A DNA stretch of 64,000 nt from CAJXVY01 sp965660355 (GTDB lineage Bacteria > Actinomycetota > Actinomycetes > Actinomycetales > Microbacteriaceae), in the NCBI GenBank assembly GCA_965660355.1, contig CBFHZN010000001.1, forward strand, positions 60,725 to 124,724, read 5' to 3'. A program made the position numbers and the translations under genes. Under the pieces are notes generated by a model. The model saw only the letters and a program-made list of their open reading frames with translations, did not search any database and had not been told where the DNA came from. How positions within the stretch are numbered: the first letter of the stretch is position 1; every line of letters starts with the position of its first letter. Of the stretch, positions 1-8,447 are shown piece after piece.

Positions 1-332
1 TGCTCTTCTCGCAATTTCTCAAGTGCGGGTCTTAGTTGCTGGATGCGATCTCTTAAAGTTGCGATATCACCCACAAATTTAGGTTCGGCTAATTCTTTTT
101 CAACTGCAACCAGGTTCTCTTCAACCGCACTCGGGGTTGCGGTGGTGGACTTGACTCGTTGTTCCAGAATCTTGATTTGTGCGTCTAAGTCATGAAACTT
201 GCGCTCAAAATAGGCAAGTGCTTCCTCGGCTGTGACGTTTGGGTACTGCCCGACGAGCTTTTTTTCACCCCCGTCAATCAAATAGACGTTGTTGTTTTCA
301 TCAACACTGGCGTGCGAGGTTTCAATGGACAC
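1..332 (-). CDS. DUF349 domain protein, N-terminal part (cut by window edge)
   Basis: The first 110 codons of a protein whose remainder lies beyond the window start. It opens VSIETSHAS, followed by a stretch resembling the conserved N-terminus of actinobacterial DUF349 proteins (VYLIDGGEKKLVGQYP), and then a long charged helical segment with an EEALAYFERKF motif. The GTG start is chosen because an AGGAG ribosome binding site lies 8 nt upstream; a TTG two codons earlier sits too close to it. DUF349 proteins are predicted coiled-coil cytoplasmic proteins of unclear function. In Actinobacteria they commonly sit next to a cyclophilin gene, as here, where the cyclophilin ends 14 nt upstream on the same strand. 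Confidence 0.75.
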   Translation of the reverse strand, partial: MSIETSHASVDENNNVYLIDGGEKKLVGQYPNVTAEEALAYFERKFHDLDAQIKILEQRVKSTTATPSAVEENLVAVEKELAEPKFVGDIATLRDRIQQLRPALEKLREE

Positions 333-346
333 TTTCAAGGCTCCTG

Positions 347-1117
347 TTAGTTAAGGTCGACAGAATTTAGTTTTACGGTTTCTGCCGGAGTTCCATCATT
401 ACTGCCATCGGTGGTTCCCCGCTCGGCTATTTGACGAACTGTTTCAAGACCGTTATCAACTTGACCCATGATTGTGTAACCCCCGGCAACATCACTAGGG
501 ATGGTGCTGTCCTCATAAACTATGAAAAATTGACTCCCCATACTGTCTCCGAGGTTGCCGGCCCTAGCCATGGCAATACTACCCGCTGGGTATAAATCAT
601 CCTCTGGAGCGTTCTCAATCGGACCCCATGTGTATCCGGGGCCACCGCTTCCATCTCCGTTTGGATCTCCGCACTGCAGTACGAAAATGCCATCTGTAAC
701 CAATCTGTGGCAGTCCATGTCCTCATAGAACCCATTTTCACTGAGGGTCACAAAATTGGCCACTGCCTGCGGAGCTAAATCGCCAAACATAGTGATATCA
801 AGTGGCTCATTGTTTAGTTCCAATGTTCCTTGCCACTCTCTGTTTTCGGCAACAGAGGGGTCAGGGACTTCATTGCTCGACTGCTCTTCGTCTATTTCAT
901 CAACCAGTTCATCAACAGATTCTTCGAGTGAGGCTTCGTTTTGCGTCGTGAGTCCAAAATAAGCCACTTGTCCAAGGCCAGCCACCAAAACGGCTCCTAT
1001 AGCCACCAGGGCAAATAAACGATTGTCTCGGGGTGCTCTTTCCGCACGTTGCCTAGCTATCTCTTGTTTTGCTTGATAACGCTCAATTATTTCTCGATCA
1101 CGATTTGTTTTCGCCAT
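347..1117 (-). CDS. Membrane-anchored cyclophilin-type peptidyl-prolyl isomerase
   Basis: A 256-residue protein predicted to accelerate cis-trans isomerisation of prolyl bonds outside the membrane. A basic cytoplasmic tail (residues 1-32) is followed by one membrane segment (about 34-56). Next comes an Asp/Glu-rich linker (about 62-90) and a cyclophilin domain to the C-terminus, with CHRLV, the QCGDPNGDGSGGPGY stretch and GSQFFIVYED. The catalytic Arg of the HR motif is present; the residue before it is Cys where Phe is usual. The ATG (MAKTNRDRE) is preferred over an upstream in-frame start because an AGGAGA ribosome binding site precedes it and the upstream extension runs into the divergent promoter region. 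There is no N-terminal signal cleavage motif, so it is probably an uncleaved anchor. Confidence 0.9.
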   Translation of the reverse strand: MAKTNRDREIIERYQAKQEIARQRAERAPRDNRLFALVAIGAVLVAGLGQVAYFGLTTQNEASLEESVDELVDEIDEEQSSNEVPDPSVAENREWQGTLELNNEPLDITMFGDLAPQAVANFVTLSENGFYEDMDCHRLVTDGIFVLQCGDPNGDGSGGPGYTWGPIENAPEDDLYPAGSIAMARAGNLGDSMGSQFFIVYEDSTIPSDVAGGYTIMGQVDNGLETVRQIAERGTTDGSNDGTPAETVKLNSVDLN

Positions 1118-1136
1118 TTGTCTCCTAGCCCCGACC

Positions 1137-1142
1137 ATTGTA
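1137..1142 (-). promoter_or_regulatory. Candidate -10 box for the cyclophilin gene
   Basis: On the minus strand the hexamer reads TACAAT, a good sigma-70-type -10 box, 19 nt upstream of the cyclophilin ATG. Transcription would start about 14 nt before the ATG, leaving room for the AGGAG ribosome binding site. No convincing -35 hexamer is seen at 16-18 nt. It lies in the 45-nt gap between the divergent cyclophilin and rarA genes. Confidence 0.4.
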
Positions 1143-1162
1143 GTTCTCTTAGAGTTCTCTTT

Positions 1163-2377
1163 ATGCAAAAACCGCTGGCCGAACAATTACGCCCAAGTAG
1201 CCTTCAAAGCTTCGTTGGTCAACCTCATCTATTCGAAAAAGGCAGTCCGATTAGAGCGATGGTGGATTCGAAACAGCCTAGATCATTGATTTTGCAAGGA
1301 CCCCCTGGGACCGGTAAGACGACACTTGCCCGGCTTATTAGCCAGGAAATCGATGCGGAATTTGTTGAACTAAGCGCCATTGACAGTGGCGTTAGGGAAA
1401 TTCGAGATGTCTCCAAAAAAGCCATTGAGACATGGCAAACATTCAATCGACACACCATTTTGTTTTTAGATGAAATTCATCGGTTTTCAAAAAGCCAACA
1501 GGATTCTTTGTTGAAAGCAACCGAAAACGGAACCATCAGTCTCTTCGGCGCCACAACCGAAAATCCATCTTTTGCACTAAACCCAGCAATGCTCTCTCGG
1601 ACACTGGTCATTCGGCTTAATCCATTGACAGAGGAAGAACTTTCCATGATTGCAAATTCAGCGGTCAAAGCGACAAATAAGATTCTGAGGCCAGAAGCTT
1701 TGGAGCTAATGATTATGCTCAGCGGTGGCGATGCTAGGCGGCTGATTAACATCGTGGAGTTATCGGATACCGAGATCAGTGTTGAGAGTGTAAAAAGCGT
1801 TCAATCAAAGTTGCAGCTTCATTATGACCGCGCCGGCGATAACCACTATCAAACCATTTCGGCGTTCATCAAATCTGTCAGGGGCAGTGATGTCAACGCT
1901 TCACTGCATTATTTGGCAGTAATGCTGGTTGGGGGAGAAGACCCCATGTTTGTTGCTCGGAGGCTTGCGATTTTGGCAAGTGAGGATGTTGGCCTTGCAA
2001 ACCCAAATGCGCTAAATGCCGCAAGCTCTACACTAAACATCGTTCAGCAAATAGGCATGCCCGAAGCAAGGATTCCACTAGCTCAACTGACCGTTATGTT
2101 GGCTCTGAGTGGAAAGAGTAATTCCTCATATGTTGCAATAAACCAAGCAATGGCTGATGTTGAACAAGGACTGACTGCCTCGATACCAGAAGCTTTGATT
2201 CCGAGGGGAAAGGGATATCTATACCCTCATGATTACGAAACCAGAGTTGTTTCTCAGTCACACTCGAAGCATGAGTTGCCCGATTACTACCAACCCGTTG
2301 ATATTGATGGAGAGAAATCATTTGCCGAGAGATATTTTCGAGTGCAAGAGATTCTGAAGAAAGAGTCTGGCTTTTGA
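1163..2377 (+). CDS. rarA: Replication-associated recombination protein A (RarA/MgsA AAA+ ATPase)
   Basis: A 404-residue AAA+ ATPase related to clamp loaders and RuvB that acts at stalled replication forks. The Walker A motif GPPGTGKTT is at residues 46-54 and Walker B (ILFLDEIHRF) has its acidic pair at D103-E104. Sensor-type GATTENPSF and the MgsA C-terminal region (the HYDRAGDNHYQTISAFIKSVRGSD region, then GGEDPMFVARRL and SEDVGLANP) follow in the expected order. The ATG starts MQKPLAEQLRP as in homologues. No Shine-Dalgarno sequence is visible before it, and an 11-bp-period repeat abuts it, so a leaderless or very short-leader mRNA is possible. It is divergent from the cyclophilin gene and followed by rpsD. 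Confidence 0.95.
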   Translation: MQKPLAEQLRPSSLQSFVGQPHLFEKGSPIRAMVDSKQPRSLILQGPPGTGKTTLARLISQEIDAEFVELSAIDSGVREIRDVSKKAIETWQTFNRHTILFLDEIHRFSKSQQDSLLKATENGTISLFGATTENPSFALNPAMLSRTLVIRLNPLTEEELSMIANSAVKATNKILRPEALELMIMLSGGDARRLINIVELSDTEISVESVKSVQSKLQLHYDRAGDNHYQTISAFIKSVRGSDVNASLHYLAVMLVGGEDPMFVARRLAILASEDVGLANPNALNAASSTLNIVQQIGMPEARIPLAQLTVMLALSGKSNSSYVAINQAMADVEQGLTASIPEALIPRGKGYLYPHDYETRVVSQSHSKHELPDYYQPVDIDGEKSFAERYFRVQEILKKESGF

Positions 2378-2408
2378 TGCCAGCTGCATGCTAGTATTTC
2401 GGGGTTGT

Positions 2409-2430
2409 TTGGACTAGCGGCTGAGTCCAA
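2409..2430 (+). promoter_or_regulatory. Hairpin in the rpsD leader (or rarA terminator)
   Basis: TTGGACT pairs perfectly with AGTCCAA (7 bp) around an 8-nt loop (AGCGGCTG). It lies 32 nt after the rarA stop and ends about 14 nt before the AAAGG ribosome binding site of rpsD. No T-run follows, so a classical intrinsic terminator is not supported. S4 is an autoregulatory ribosomal protein in other bacteria, so a leader element is possible, but I cannot match this to a known S4 leader family. Confidence 0.4.
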
Positions 2431-2454
2431 GTAATGAAAAACGAAAGGTAATTT

Positions 2455-3084
2455 TTGTCAAAGACATCCAGAACTAGGTCAAAGACCAGACTGTCCCGCT
2501 CGCTTGGATTAGCGCTTACCCCAAAGGCCGCCAAATACATGGAGAAGCGTCCTTATGGTCCAGGGCAGCACGGTCGCACAAAACGTCGTAGCGACAGTGA
2601 CTATGCGGTGCGTTTGCGTGAAAAGCAGCGTCTACGCGCCCAATATGGCATCCGCGAGGCACAGCTGAGAAGAACTTTTAAGGAAGCAAAACGAGCAGAT
2701 GGTCTAACCGGTGAGAACCTGGTGGAGCTTTTGGAGATGCGCCTAGACGCTCTTGTTTTACGCGCAGGTCTAGCTCGGACCATCGCCCAGTCAAGGCAAT
2801 TGGTTGTTCACCGTCACATTATGGTTGATGGACAGAGAGTTGACCGACCAAGTTTCCGTGTAAAGCCCGGACAGATGATCCACGTTCACCCAGATAGTGA
2901 AAAGACGGAGCCGTTTCAGGTTGCAGCGGCTGGTGGTCATGCAGATGTGCTACCGGCACTCCCTGAGTATCTAACCGCAGATCTGGACAAGCTTCAGGCA
3001 ACTCTGGTGCGCAGGCCAAAGCGTGCAGAAGTGCCAATCACATGTGACGTTCAGCTCGTGGTTGAGTACTACGCAGCGAGGTAA
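2455..3084 (+). CDS. rpsD: 30S ribosomal protein S4
   Basis: A 209-residue primary 16S rRNA-binding protein of the small subunit body. It opens SKTSRTRSKTRLSRSLGLALTPKA, as in actinobacterial S4, with the KRPYGPGQHG motif at about 31-40. The S4 RNA-binding domain spans about residues 96-160 (RLDALVLRAGLA, then MVDGQRVDRPSFRVKPG). The N-terminus has no cysteines, so this is the zinc-free form. The start codon is TTG, preceded by AAAGG at 8 nt; no ATG matches the family N-terminus. Unlike in many bacteria it is not in the alpha operon but between rarA and alaS, a position shared by Actinobacteria of the Micrococcales. Confidence 0.97.
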   Translation: MSKTSRTRSKTRLSRSLGLALTPKAAKYMEKRPYGPGQHGRTKRRSDSDYAVRLREKQRLRAQYGIREAQLRRTFKEAKRADGLTGENLVELLEMRLDALVLRAGLARTIAQSRQLVVHRHIMVDGQRVDRPSFRVKPGQMIHVHPDSEKTEPFQVAAAGGHADVLPALPEYLTADLDKLQATLVRRPKRAEVPITCDVQLVVEYYAAR

Positions 3085-3087
3085 ATA

Positions 3088-3441
3088 ATGGCCATCGGCG
3101 ACATAATCGGACTGCTTTTTGCGGGCGGATTTGTTCTGCTGGTTATTTTTCTTGGCCTACCGCTTATCAAACTTGCCAAAGTTGTTGATGAGACAACGGT
3201 AACCGTCAAACTACTGAACCAAGAGCTCAAACCCATGTTGCAAGAAGCCAATGTCTCCATATCCGAATTGAATAAACAACTCAAAAGAGTTGATTCAATT
3301 ACCGAGGATGTTGAACAGGTAACTGAGAATGTAAATAGCCTGGTTGCAGTATTGACTGCGGGTATTGGGGGACCATTGGCTAAACTAATAGGTGTTACCA
3401 AAGGATTTGGTAAAGGGATTTTTAAAGGGAGTGGAAAATGA
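3088..3441 (+). CDS. DUF948 domain protein, membrane-anchored
   Basis: A 117-residue protein with one hydrophobic segment near the N-terminus (IGLLFAGGFVLLVIFLGLPLIKLA, about residues 6-29). A predicted helical or coiled-coil region follows (VVDETTVTVKLLNQELKPMLQEANVSISELNKQLKRVDS) and the C-terminus is glycine- and lysine-rich. This pattern fits DUF948, a family of short membrane-anchored helical proteins of unknown function that is often found immediately upstream of alaS in Actinobacteria. It begins 3 nt after rpsD and overlaps the next small gene by 4 nt (ATGA), so the three genes are very probably cotranscribed. Confidence 0.8.
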   Translation: MAIGDIIGLLFAGGFVLLVIFLGLPLIKLAKVVDETTVTVKLLNQELKPMLQEANVSISELNKQLKRVDSITEDVEQVTENVNSLVAVLTAGIGGPLAKLIGVTKGFGKGIFKGSGK

Positions 3442-3629
3442 GTAAATTTGGCTGGTTCGTAGCTGGAATAGGTCTCGGAGCTCTCGCCCTTCAGCAGCTT
3501 CGCGATAACCCGCAGGCTCAGCAGATGGCTGATGAGGGCAAGCAGGCGGCCAAGGAATTTGGCGAGGCCGTAGCTGAAGGTTTTCGTGAGCGTGAGCAGG
3601 AAATTCGCAAGCAGGCGAAGAAAAAATAG
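3438..3629 (+). CDS. Small hydrophobic-amphipathic protein upstream of alaS
   Basis: A 63-residue protein with a short glycine-rich hydrophobic N-terminus (FGWFVAGIGLGALALQQL) followed by a highly charged helix rich in Ala, Glu, Gln and Lys (KEFGEAVAEGFREREQEIRKQAKKK). Its start overlaps the DUF948 stop by 4 nt and it ends 2 nt before alaS, which supports it being a real translated gene. Small proteins of similar design occur at this position in other Microbacteriaceae, from memory. The function is unknown; a peripheral or single-span membrane protein working with the DUF948 partner is a guess. Confidence 0.7.
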   Translation: MSKFGWFVAGIGLGALALQQLRDNPQAQQMADEGKQAAKEFGEAVAEGFREREQEIRKQAKKK

Positions 3630-3631
3630 CG

Positions 3632-6232
3632 ATGCAAACCGCTGAAATAAAGCGGCGCTGGCTAGATTTTTTCAAATCCAAAGACCATGAGGTTGTTCCT
3701 AGCGCCCCATTAATATCCCATGACCCCAACCTGATGTTCGTGGTCGCTGGAATGGTGCCGTTTATCCCATATATGACCGGCGTTGAACCCGCACCATATA
3801 AACGCGCAACCAGCGTTCAAAAGTGCGTCAGGACACTGGATATCGAAGAGGTTGGCAAAACCACTCGCCACGGGACTTTTTTTCAGATGAACGGAAACTT
3901 CAGTTTTGGCGACTACTTCAAAAAAGAGGCCATCAGCTATGCATGGGAATTCTTAACCTCATCAACAGAAGATGGTGGACTTGGCCTCGAAAAAGACAAG
4001 TTGTGGGTAACTGTCTATAAAGATGACCAGGAATCTGAAGATCTTTGGTTATCTCACACCGATGTTCCCGCTGAGCGCATTCAAAAGCGAGGAATGGAAG
4101 ATAACTACTGGTCAACGGGACAGGCAGGTCCCGCAGGTCCCTGTTCCGAAATCTATTTCGATCGCGGAGAGCAATTCGGTGTTGAGGGCGGACCTGAAGC
4201 AGATGAAGACCGATATATAGAAATTTGGAACTTGGTGTTCATGCAGTATCAACGTGGAGACGGGGGCGGCAAAGAAAACTTTCCGATTCTCGGCGAACTG
4301 CCAAGTAAAAATATCGACACCGGTATGGGTTTAGAACGGGTTGCGTTTTTGATGCAGGATGTTGACAACATTTATGAAATAGACCAAGTCCGGCCCCTGA
4401 TAGAGCATTCCGAGAAACTCTCTGGAATAACCTATGGCGAAAATGAAGAGCATGACGTGCGGATGAGGGTGATTGCTGATCACGTTAGAAGTTCATTGAT
4501 GCTCATGAGCGATGGGGTAACGCCATCAAATGAAGGCCGTGGTTATATTCTTCGGCGACTGCTCAGACGTGTAATCAGGTCACTAAGGCTTTTGGGGGTG
4601 GAAAAGCCAAGTATGGCTGAGCTATTCCAGACCAGCAAAGACGCAATGGTAGATGCATACCCCGAACTAACCGAGACGTTTCAAAGAGTTCAAAAACTCG
4701 CCGCCAATGAGGAAACCTCATTTTTGAAAACTCTGGTTGCTGGAGAGCAACTTCTCAGTAAGGAACTTTCTGAACTTAAAAGCCACCAACTTAGCGCTGA
4801 AGTCGCATTCAAATTGCACGACACCTTTGGCTTTCCCATTGACTTAACTGAAGAAATCGCGTCTGAAAGCGGCAAAATAGTCGATCGAGCGGGGTTCGAT
4901 ACTTATATGAGCGAGCAGAAATCCCGGGCCAAGGCTGATGCCAAATCCAAACGCTCTGCAACAAACGATGATGAATTCATTGGCAATATGAGAAGTTTGG
5001 GGGAAACTGTCTTCACAGGCTATGACGAATTACAATCCGAAGCCCAAATACTTGGTGTGAACGACATTGGCAACGGGTTATATGAAGTTGTGCTTGATAG
5101 AACCAGCCTCTATGCGGAAAGTGGTGGACAGGAATCTGACGCAGGACTAATTCTGGGTGAAAACCTTGAATTGGAGGTGTTAGACGTTCAAAAACCGGTT
5201 AGGGGACTCGTCACTCACAAGGTTAGGTCTTTGGTCGGTGCTCCCGAACCGGGGAATAGTGTGATTTCACGGGTTGATCAGCAGTGGAGATTGGGGGCTT
5301 GTCAGGCTCACAGCGCCACACATGTGGTTCATGCCGCAATCAGACAGGTCTTAGGTCCTGATGCAGTGCAATCTGGAAGCTATAACCGCCCGGGCTACAT
5401 GCGTTTAGATTTTAACTGGGGAGAAGCCCTTAGCAGGGAAACCAAAAGTGAGATTGAAGAAGTCTCCAACCTTGCAATCAGAAACGATTTGGCCGTTAGT
5501 GCTCATTTCATGAGCTTGCCAGAGGCAAAAGAGTTTGGTGCACTGGCGTTATTCGGTGAGACCTATGACGAGTCTGTAAGGGTGATTGAAGTCGGCGGAC
5601 CCTGGTCAAGGGAACTGTGTGGAGGAACCCATGTTGCCAGAAGTTCGCAGATAGGAAATGTGTCGATAACTGCTGAGGCTTCAGTTGGTTCAAACTCTAG
5701 AAGGATTGAGGCAAATGTTGGGATTGAGTCACTGCGAGAGCTTCAAAAACAAAGGGACATGCTTAAGACACTAGCCGCGGCATTCAAATCCAATGACGAA
5801 GAGTTGGTTGCAAGGATATTAGAGCAGCAGGAAACACTGAGAAAGACTCAAAAAGAGCTTGAAAAGGCCAAATCTGAGCTTGCGCTAAAGCTTATCCCGG
5901 AATTAGTAGCACAGGCAAAAGACTCAAAGCTGGTATCAGTGGTTGAAGCAGAAAACGCAGATCAACTCAGGCAGCTATCCATGAGGGCCTCCGAGCAACT
6001 AGGTTCCAAAGCAGTTGTTGTTTTGCTGGCAGATATTGCTGGCAGACCGCTTGTAAGTGCCGCCGTTGGCAGGGAGGCGCAGGAGAAACATAGGGCTGGA
6101 GACCTGGTGAAACTGGCCGCAACCATTCTTGGCGGAGGCGGTGGTGGAAAAGCGGACTTTGCGCAAGGTGGCGGAAATGACCTATCAATGGTTAGTGAAG
6201 CCGTGCACGCCCTGAATGGAGAAATATCTTGA
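3632..6232 (+). CDS. alaS: Alanyl-tRNA synthetase
   Basis: An 866-residue class II aminoacyl-tRNA synthetase that charges tRNA-Ala and edits misacylated Ser/Gly. The N-terminal catalytic domain opens with the family signature (EIKRRWLDFFKSKDHEVVPSAPL). The editing-site zinc ligands are visible as HSATH (H560, H564) and CGGTH (C663, H667). A C-Ala domain with the polyglycine GGGGGGKADFAQGGG ends the protein. It is slightly shorter than the usual 875-890 residues but complete. The ATG is 2 nt after the preceding small gene, and the stop overlaps the TTG of ruvX (TTGA). Confidence 0.97.
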   Translation: MQTAEIKRRWLDFFKSKDHEVVPSAPLISHDPNLMFVVAGMVPFIPYMTGVEPAPYKRATSVQKCVRTLDIEEVGKTTRHGTFFQMNGNFSFGDYFKKEAISYAWEFLTSSTEDGGLGLEKDKLWVTVYKDDQESEDLWLSHTDVPAERIQKRGMEDNYWSTGQAGPAGPCSEIYFDRGEQFGVEGGPEADEDRYIEIWNLVFMQYQRGDGGGKENFPILGELPSKNIDTGMGLERVAFLMQDVDNIYEIDQVRPLIEHSEKLSGITYGENEEHDVRMRVIADHVRSSLMLMSDGVTPSNEGRGYILRRLLRRVIRSLRLLGVEKPSMAELFQTSKDAMVDAYPELTETFQRVQKLAANEETSFLKTLVAGEQLLSKELSELKSHQLSAEVAFKLHDTFGFPIDLTEEIASESGKIVDRAGFDTYMSEQKSRAKADAKSKRSATNDDEFIGNMRSLGETVFTGYDELQSEAQILGVNDIGNGLYEVVLDRTSLYAESGGQESDAGLILGENLELEVLDVQKPVRGLVTHKVRSLVGAPEPGNSVISRVDQQWRLGACQAHSATHVVHAAIRQVLGPDAVQSGSYNRPGYMRLDFNWGEALSRETKSEIEEVSNLAIRNDLAVSAHFMSLPEAKEFGALALFGETYDESVRVIEVGGPWSRELCGGTHVARSSQIGNVSITAEASVGSNSRRIEANVGIESLRELQKQRDMLKTLAAAFKSNDEELVARILEQQETLRKTQKELEKAKSELALKLIPELVAQAKDSKLVSVVEAENADQLRQLSMRASEQLGSKAVVVLLADIAGRPLVSAAVGREAQEKHRAGDLVKLAATILGGGGGGKADFAQGGGNDLSMVSEAVHALNGEIS

Positions 6233-6630
6233 CAGCCCTGGGAGTAGACGTTGGAAAGGCAAGAGTGGGATTGGCCTTCGAATCTCAAGGTGTTGTGCTT
6301 CCGCTTAGAACCGTCTCCAGAGACGGGGCTTATGGGTCAATTGAGGATGAATGCCAACAACGAAAAATTGAGGTCATATTTATCGGACTTCCTTTGAATC
6401 TTCAAGGTGCGAACACCGCCAGCACAGAGGATGCAATCGAATTTGCACGAAATCTCAAGACAGATGTTCCAGTAAGGCTAATTGATGAGCGTATGACCAC
6501 AAACATTGCTCACACTGCCGCAAGAGGGCGAAAAAACGCCAAGGCAGAGGTTGATTCACTTAGTGCAGCTGAAATACTGAAATTAGGATTATCAAACCCC
6601 AGCCTTGCGAAAGACGTAAATGGATTTTGA
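6229..6630 (+). CDS. ruvX: Holliday junction resolvase-like protein RuvX (YqgF)
   Basis: A 133-residue protein of the RNase H-like fold family YqgF/RuvX, associated with 16S rRNA 5'-end maturation and putative Holliday junction processing. The first strand carries the family motif LGVDVGKARVGLAF with the catalytic Asp at position 7. The FIGLPLNL strand and the DERMTT motif with a conserved acidic residue follow. The TTG start overlaps the alaS stop by 4 nt and the 3' end overlaps mltG by 11 nt, so this is part of an alaS-ruvX-mltG-aro transcript. Order and overlap match other Actinobacteria (the alaS, YqgF, MltG series in M. tuberculosis). Confidence 0.93.
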   Translation: MTALGVDVGKARVGLAFESQGVVLPLRTVSRDGAYGSIEDECQQRKIEVIFIGLPLNLQGANTASTEDAIEFARNLKTDVPVRLIDERMTTNIAHTAARGRKNAKAEVDSLSAAEILKLGLSNPSLAKDVNGF

Positions 6631-7705
6631 AGCAGAAACAACCACCAGACCCAGAAAGAAAAGACGATTTGGGGGACTGGTGGCAGTTTTGCTCTCTGTT
6701 GGAGTTCTTGTTGGGATTGGAGCTGTTGTCGTCAACTTCATTGGTGGCGGGGTTCAGCAAATCATGGATCGCTTCACGGTTGATGATTACCCCGGTCCAG
6801 GTGGACCAGAGGTGGAGATAACCATCCCCCAGGGGGCGTCGGGAGAAGACGTTGCTAGATTGCTCCTAGAGGCGGATGTGGTTGAGAGCTTCGACGCTGT
6901 CTATCAGCCAATGCTTGATTTAGACCCAACTATCTTTCCCGGCACCTATTCCTTTCCCTCTCAAATACCTGGTCTTCGAGCAGTTGAAATATTGATTGAG
7001 GGGGATAATCGGGTCTATGACGAGCTACGTCTTAGAGAGGGGCTCACGATTGATCAAACAATAGAAGCAATTGAGGCCCAGCTAAACATCCCCCAAGAGG
7101 AAACACTTGAAGCGCTTAGCGACTTGGAGGCTTTAGGTATTGATAACCCTGCTGGGACAGCCGATGGTTACCTATATCCAGCAACTTATAAATTCGATCC
7201 CGGTGTTGAAGCTGATCAGGTAGTCGAGGCAATGCTCACGAGGCTCGACGAGGAGTTAGAAAAACACGGTTACAGCAAAGAAAATGCCCACGATCTTCTC
7301 AGTTTGGCAAGCATCATTCAATTAGAAGCAAGGCTTGAACCCGATTTTTACAAGGTGTCAACTGTGTTTAATAATCGTCTCGAGATAGATATGCCACTGC
7401 AGAGTGATGCAACTGTTAATTATGGAACCAAGGGTGAGAAAGTCACTACAACTGACGAGCAAAGGGCTGACCCCAATCCTTACAACACTTACTACTATCG
7501 AGGTTTACCCGTTGGTCCAATTGGCAATCCAGGGGGCTTGGCAATTGATGCAGCGTCTAATCCTGTTGAAGGAGATTGGCTTTATTTCGTGAGTGTGAAT
7601 TTGGCAACTGGTGAGACTGTGTTCTCTGAGACGCTGTCAGAACACGAGCGAGCGGTTTTAGACTTCCAGTCCTGGATTCGCGAGAATCCGAGCTGGAATG
7701 AGTAA
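6620..7705 (+). CDS. mltG: Endolytic murein transglycosylase MltG (YceG)
   Basis: A 361-residue membrane-anchored lytic transglycosylase that cleaves nascent glycan strands and ends peptidoglycan polymerisation. A basic cytoplasmic tail (RPRKKRR) is followed by one membrane span (about 18-41). An extracellular LysM-like region (EVEITIPQGASGEDVARLL) precedes the catalytic YceG domain. The catalytic Glu is E236 in ASIIQLEARLE, followed by VFNNRLEIDMPLQSD and the conserved YNTYYYRGLPVGPIGNPG loop. The ATG overlaps ruvX by 11 nt and the 3' end overlaps aroE by 8 nt. Position between ruvX and aroE is typical for Actinobacteria. Confidence 0.95.
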   Translation: MDFEAETTTRPRKKRRFGGLVAVLLSVGVLVGIGAVVVNFIGGGVQQIMDRFTVDDYPGPGGPEVEITIPQGASGEDVARLLLEADVVESFDAVYQPMLDLDPTIFPGTYSFPSQIPGLRAVEILIEGDNRVYDELRLREGLTIDQTIEAIEAQLNIPQEETLEALSDLEALGIDNPAGTADGYLYPATYKFDPGVEADQVVEAMLTRLDEELEKHGYSKENAHDLLSLASIIQLEARLEPDFYKVSTVFNNRLEIDMPLQSDATVNYGTKGEKVTTTDEQRADPNPYNTYYYRGLPVGPIGNPGGLAIDAASNPVEGDWLYFVSVNLATGETVFSETLSEHERAVLDFQSWIRENPSWNE

Positions 7706-8447
7706 GTTTGCTGTGATGGGTTCCCCCATCGGTCATTCTCTTTCACCAACACTTCATAAAGCAGCATTTAGTGTGTTGGGGCTAGAGGCAAACTATGAAA
7801 AAGTGGAGAAATCCAAACTTACTGCAACCGACTTGGATAGTTACAGGGGTCTCTCTCTAACAATGCCACTCAAGCATGACGCTTTTGAATTAGCTGATAG
7901 CCATGATGATGAATCCAAACTAACAGGTGTTAGCAACACTTTATTGATGAGCAATGGATTGACAACAGCTCTCAATACTGATGTTTATGGCATCGTCGCT
8001 TCTGTGGCAGCTCTAGAGATTCACTCAGTTCAAGTTATCGGAACAGGTGCAACTGCAAAAAGTGCTGCAATTGCAATGAGAGACAAAATTCTCACCTTCA
8101 CGGGGAGAAACCCTGAGAAACTTGAGGCTATAGAAAGGTGGGCTCATCAAAACAGTATTGATCTAGCTAATCAAAACAAGGTCGACCTTGTTATTGACAC
8201 AACACCAGCAAGCTCAGAATCGAATTACGTCAGTCACGATTATGTTCTAGATGTTGCCTACGCATCCACCAGGAATTTTGAAAATCCAAAACTAATAAGT
8301 GGTTATGAAATGCTATTACACCAAGCTGTCGCTCAGAGCACTGCATTTCTAAGCCTGATGGGAAGGCCAGACATTGATCTTGAGCAACTTACTTCAATTA
8401 TGAGACAGGCCCTGGTCGGTCGTGTGGGAGAATGGTCCAATGCTTAG
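7698..8447 (+). CDS. aroE: Shikimate 5-dehydrogenase
   Basis: A 249-residue NADPH-dependent enzyme reducing 3-dehydroshikimate to shikimate. The substrate-binding domain shows GSPIGHSLSP (Ser14, Ser16), the catalytic Lys59 in LTMPLKHD and Asp95 in ALNTD. The nucleotide-binding loop is VIGTGATAKSA, and a conserved Gln lies in LLHQAVAQ near the C-terminus. It is shorter than the usual 270-290 residues, mostly through a compact cofactor domain. It overlaps both neighbours by 8 nt. It is the first of five adjacent shikimate-pathway genes. Confidence 0.93.
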   Translation: MSKFAVMGSPIGHSLSPTLHKAAFSVLGLEANYEKVEKSKLTATDLDSYRGLSLTMPLKHDAFELADSHDDESKLTGVSNTLLMSNGLTTALNTDVYGIVASVAALEIHSVQVIGTGATAKSAAIAMRDKILTFTGRNPEKLEAIERWAHQNSIDLANQNKVDLVIDTTPASSESNYVSHDYVLDVAYASTRNFENPKLISGYEMLLHQAVAQSTAFLSLMGRPDIDLEQLTSIMRQALVGRVGEWSNA

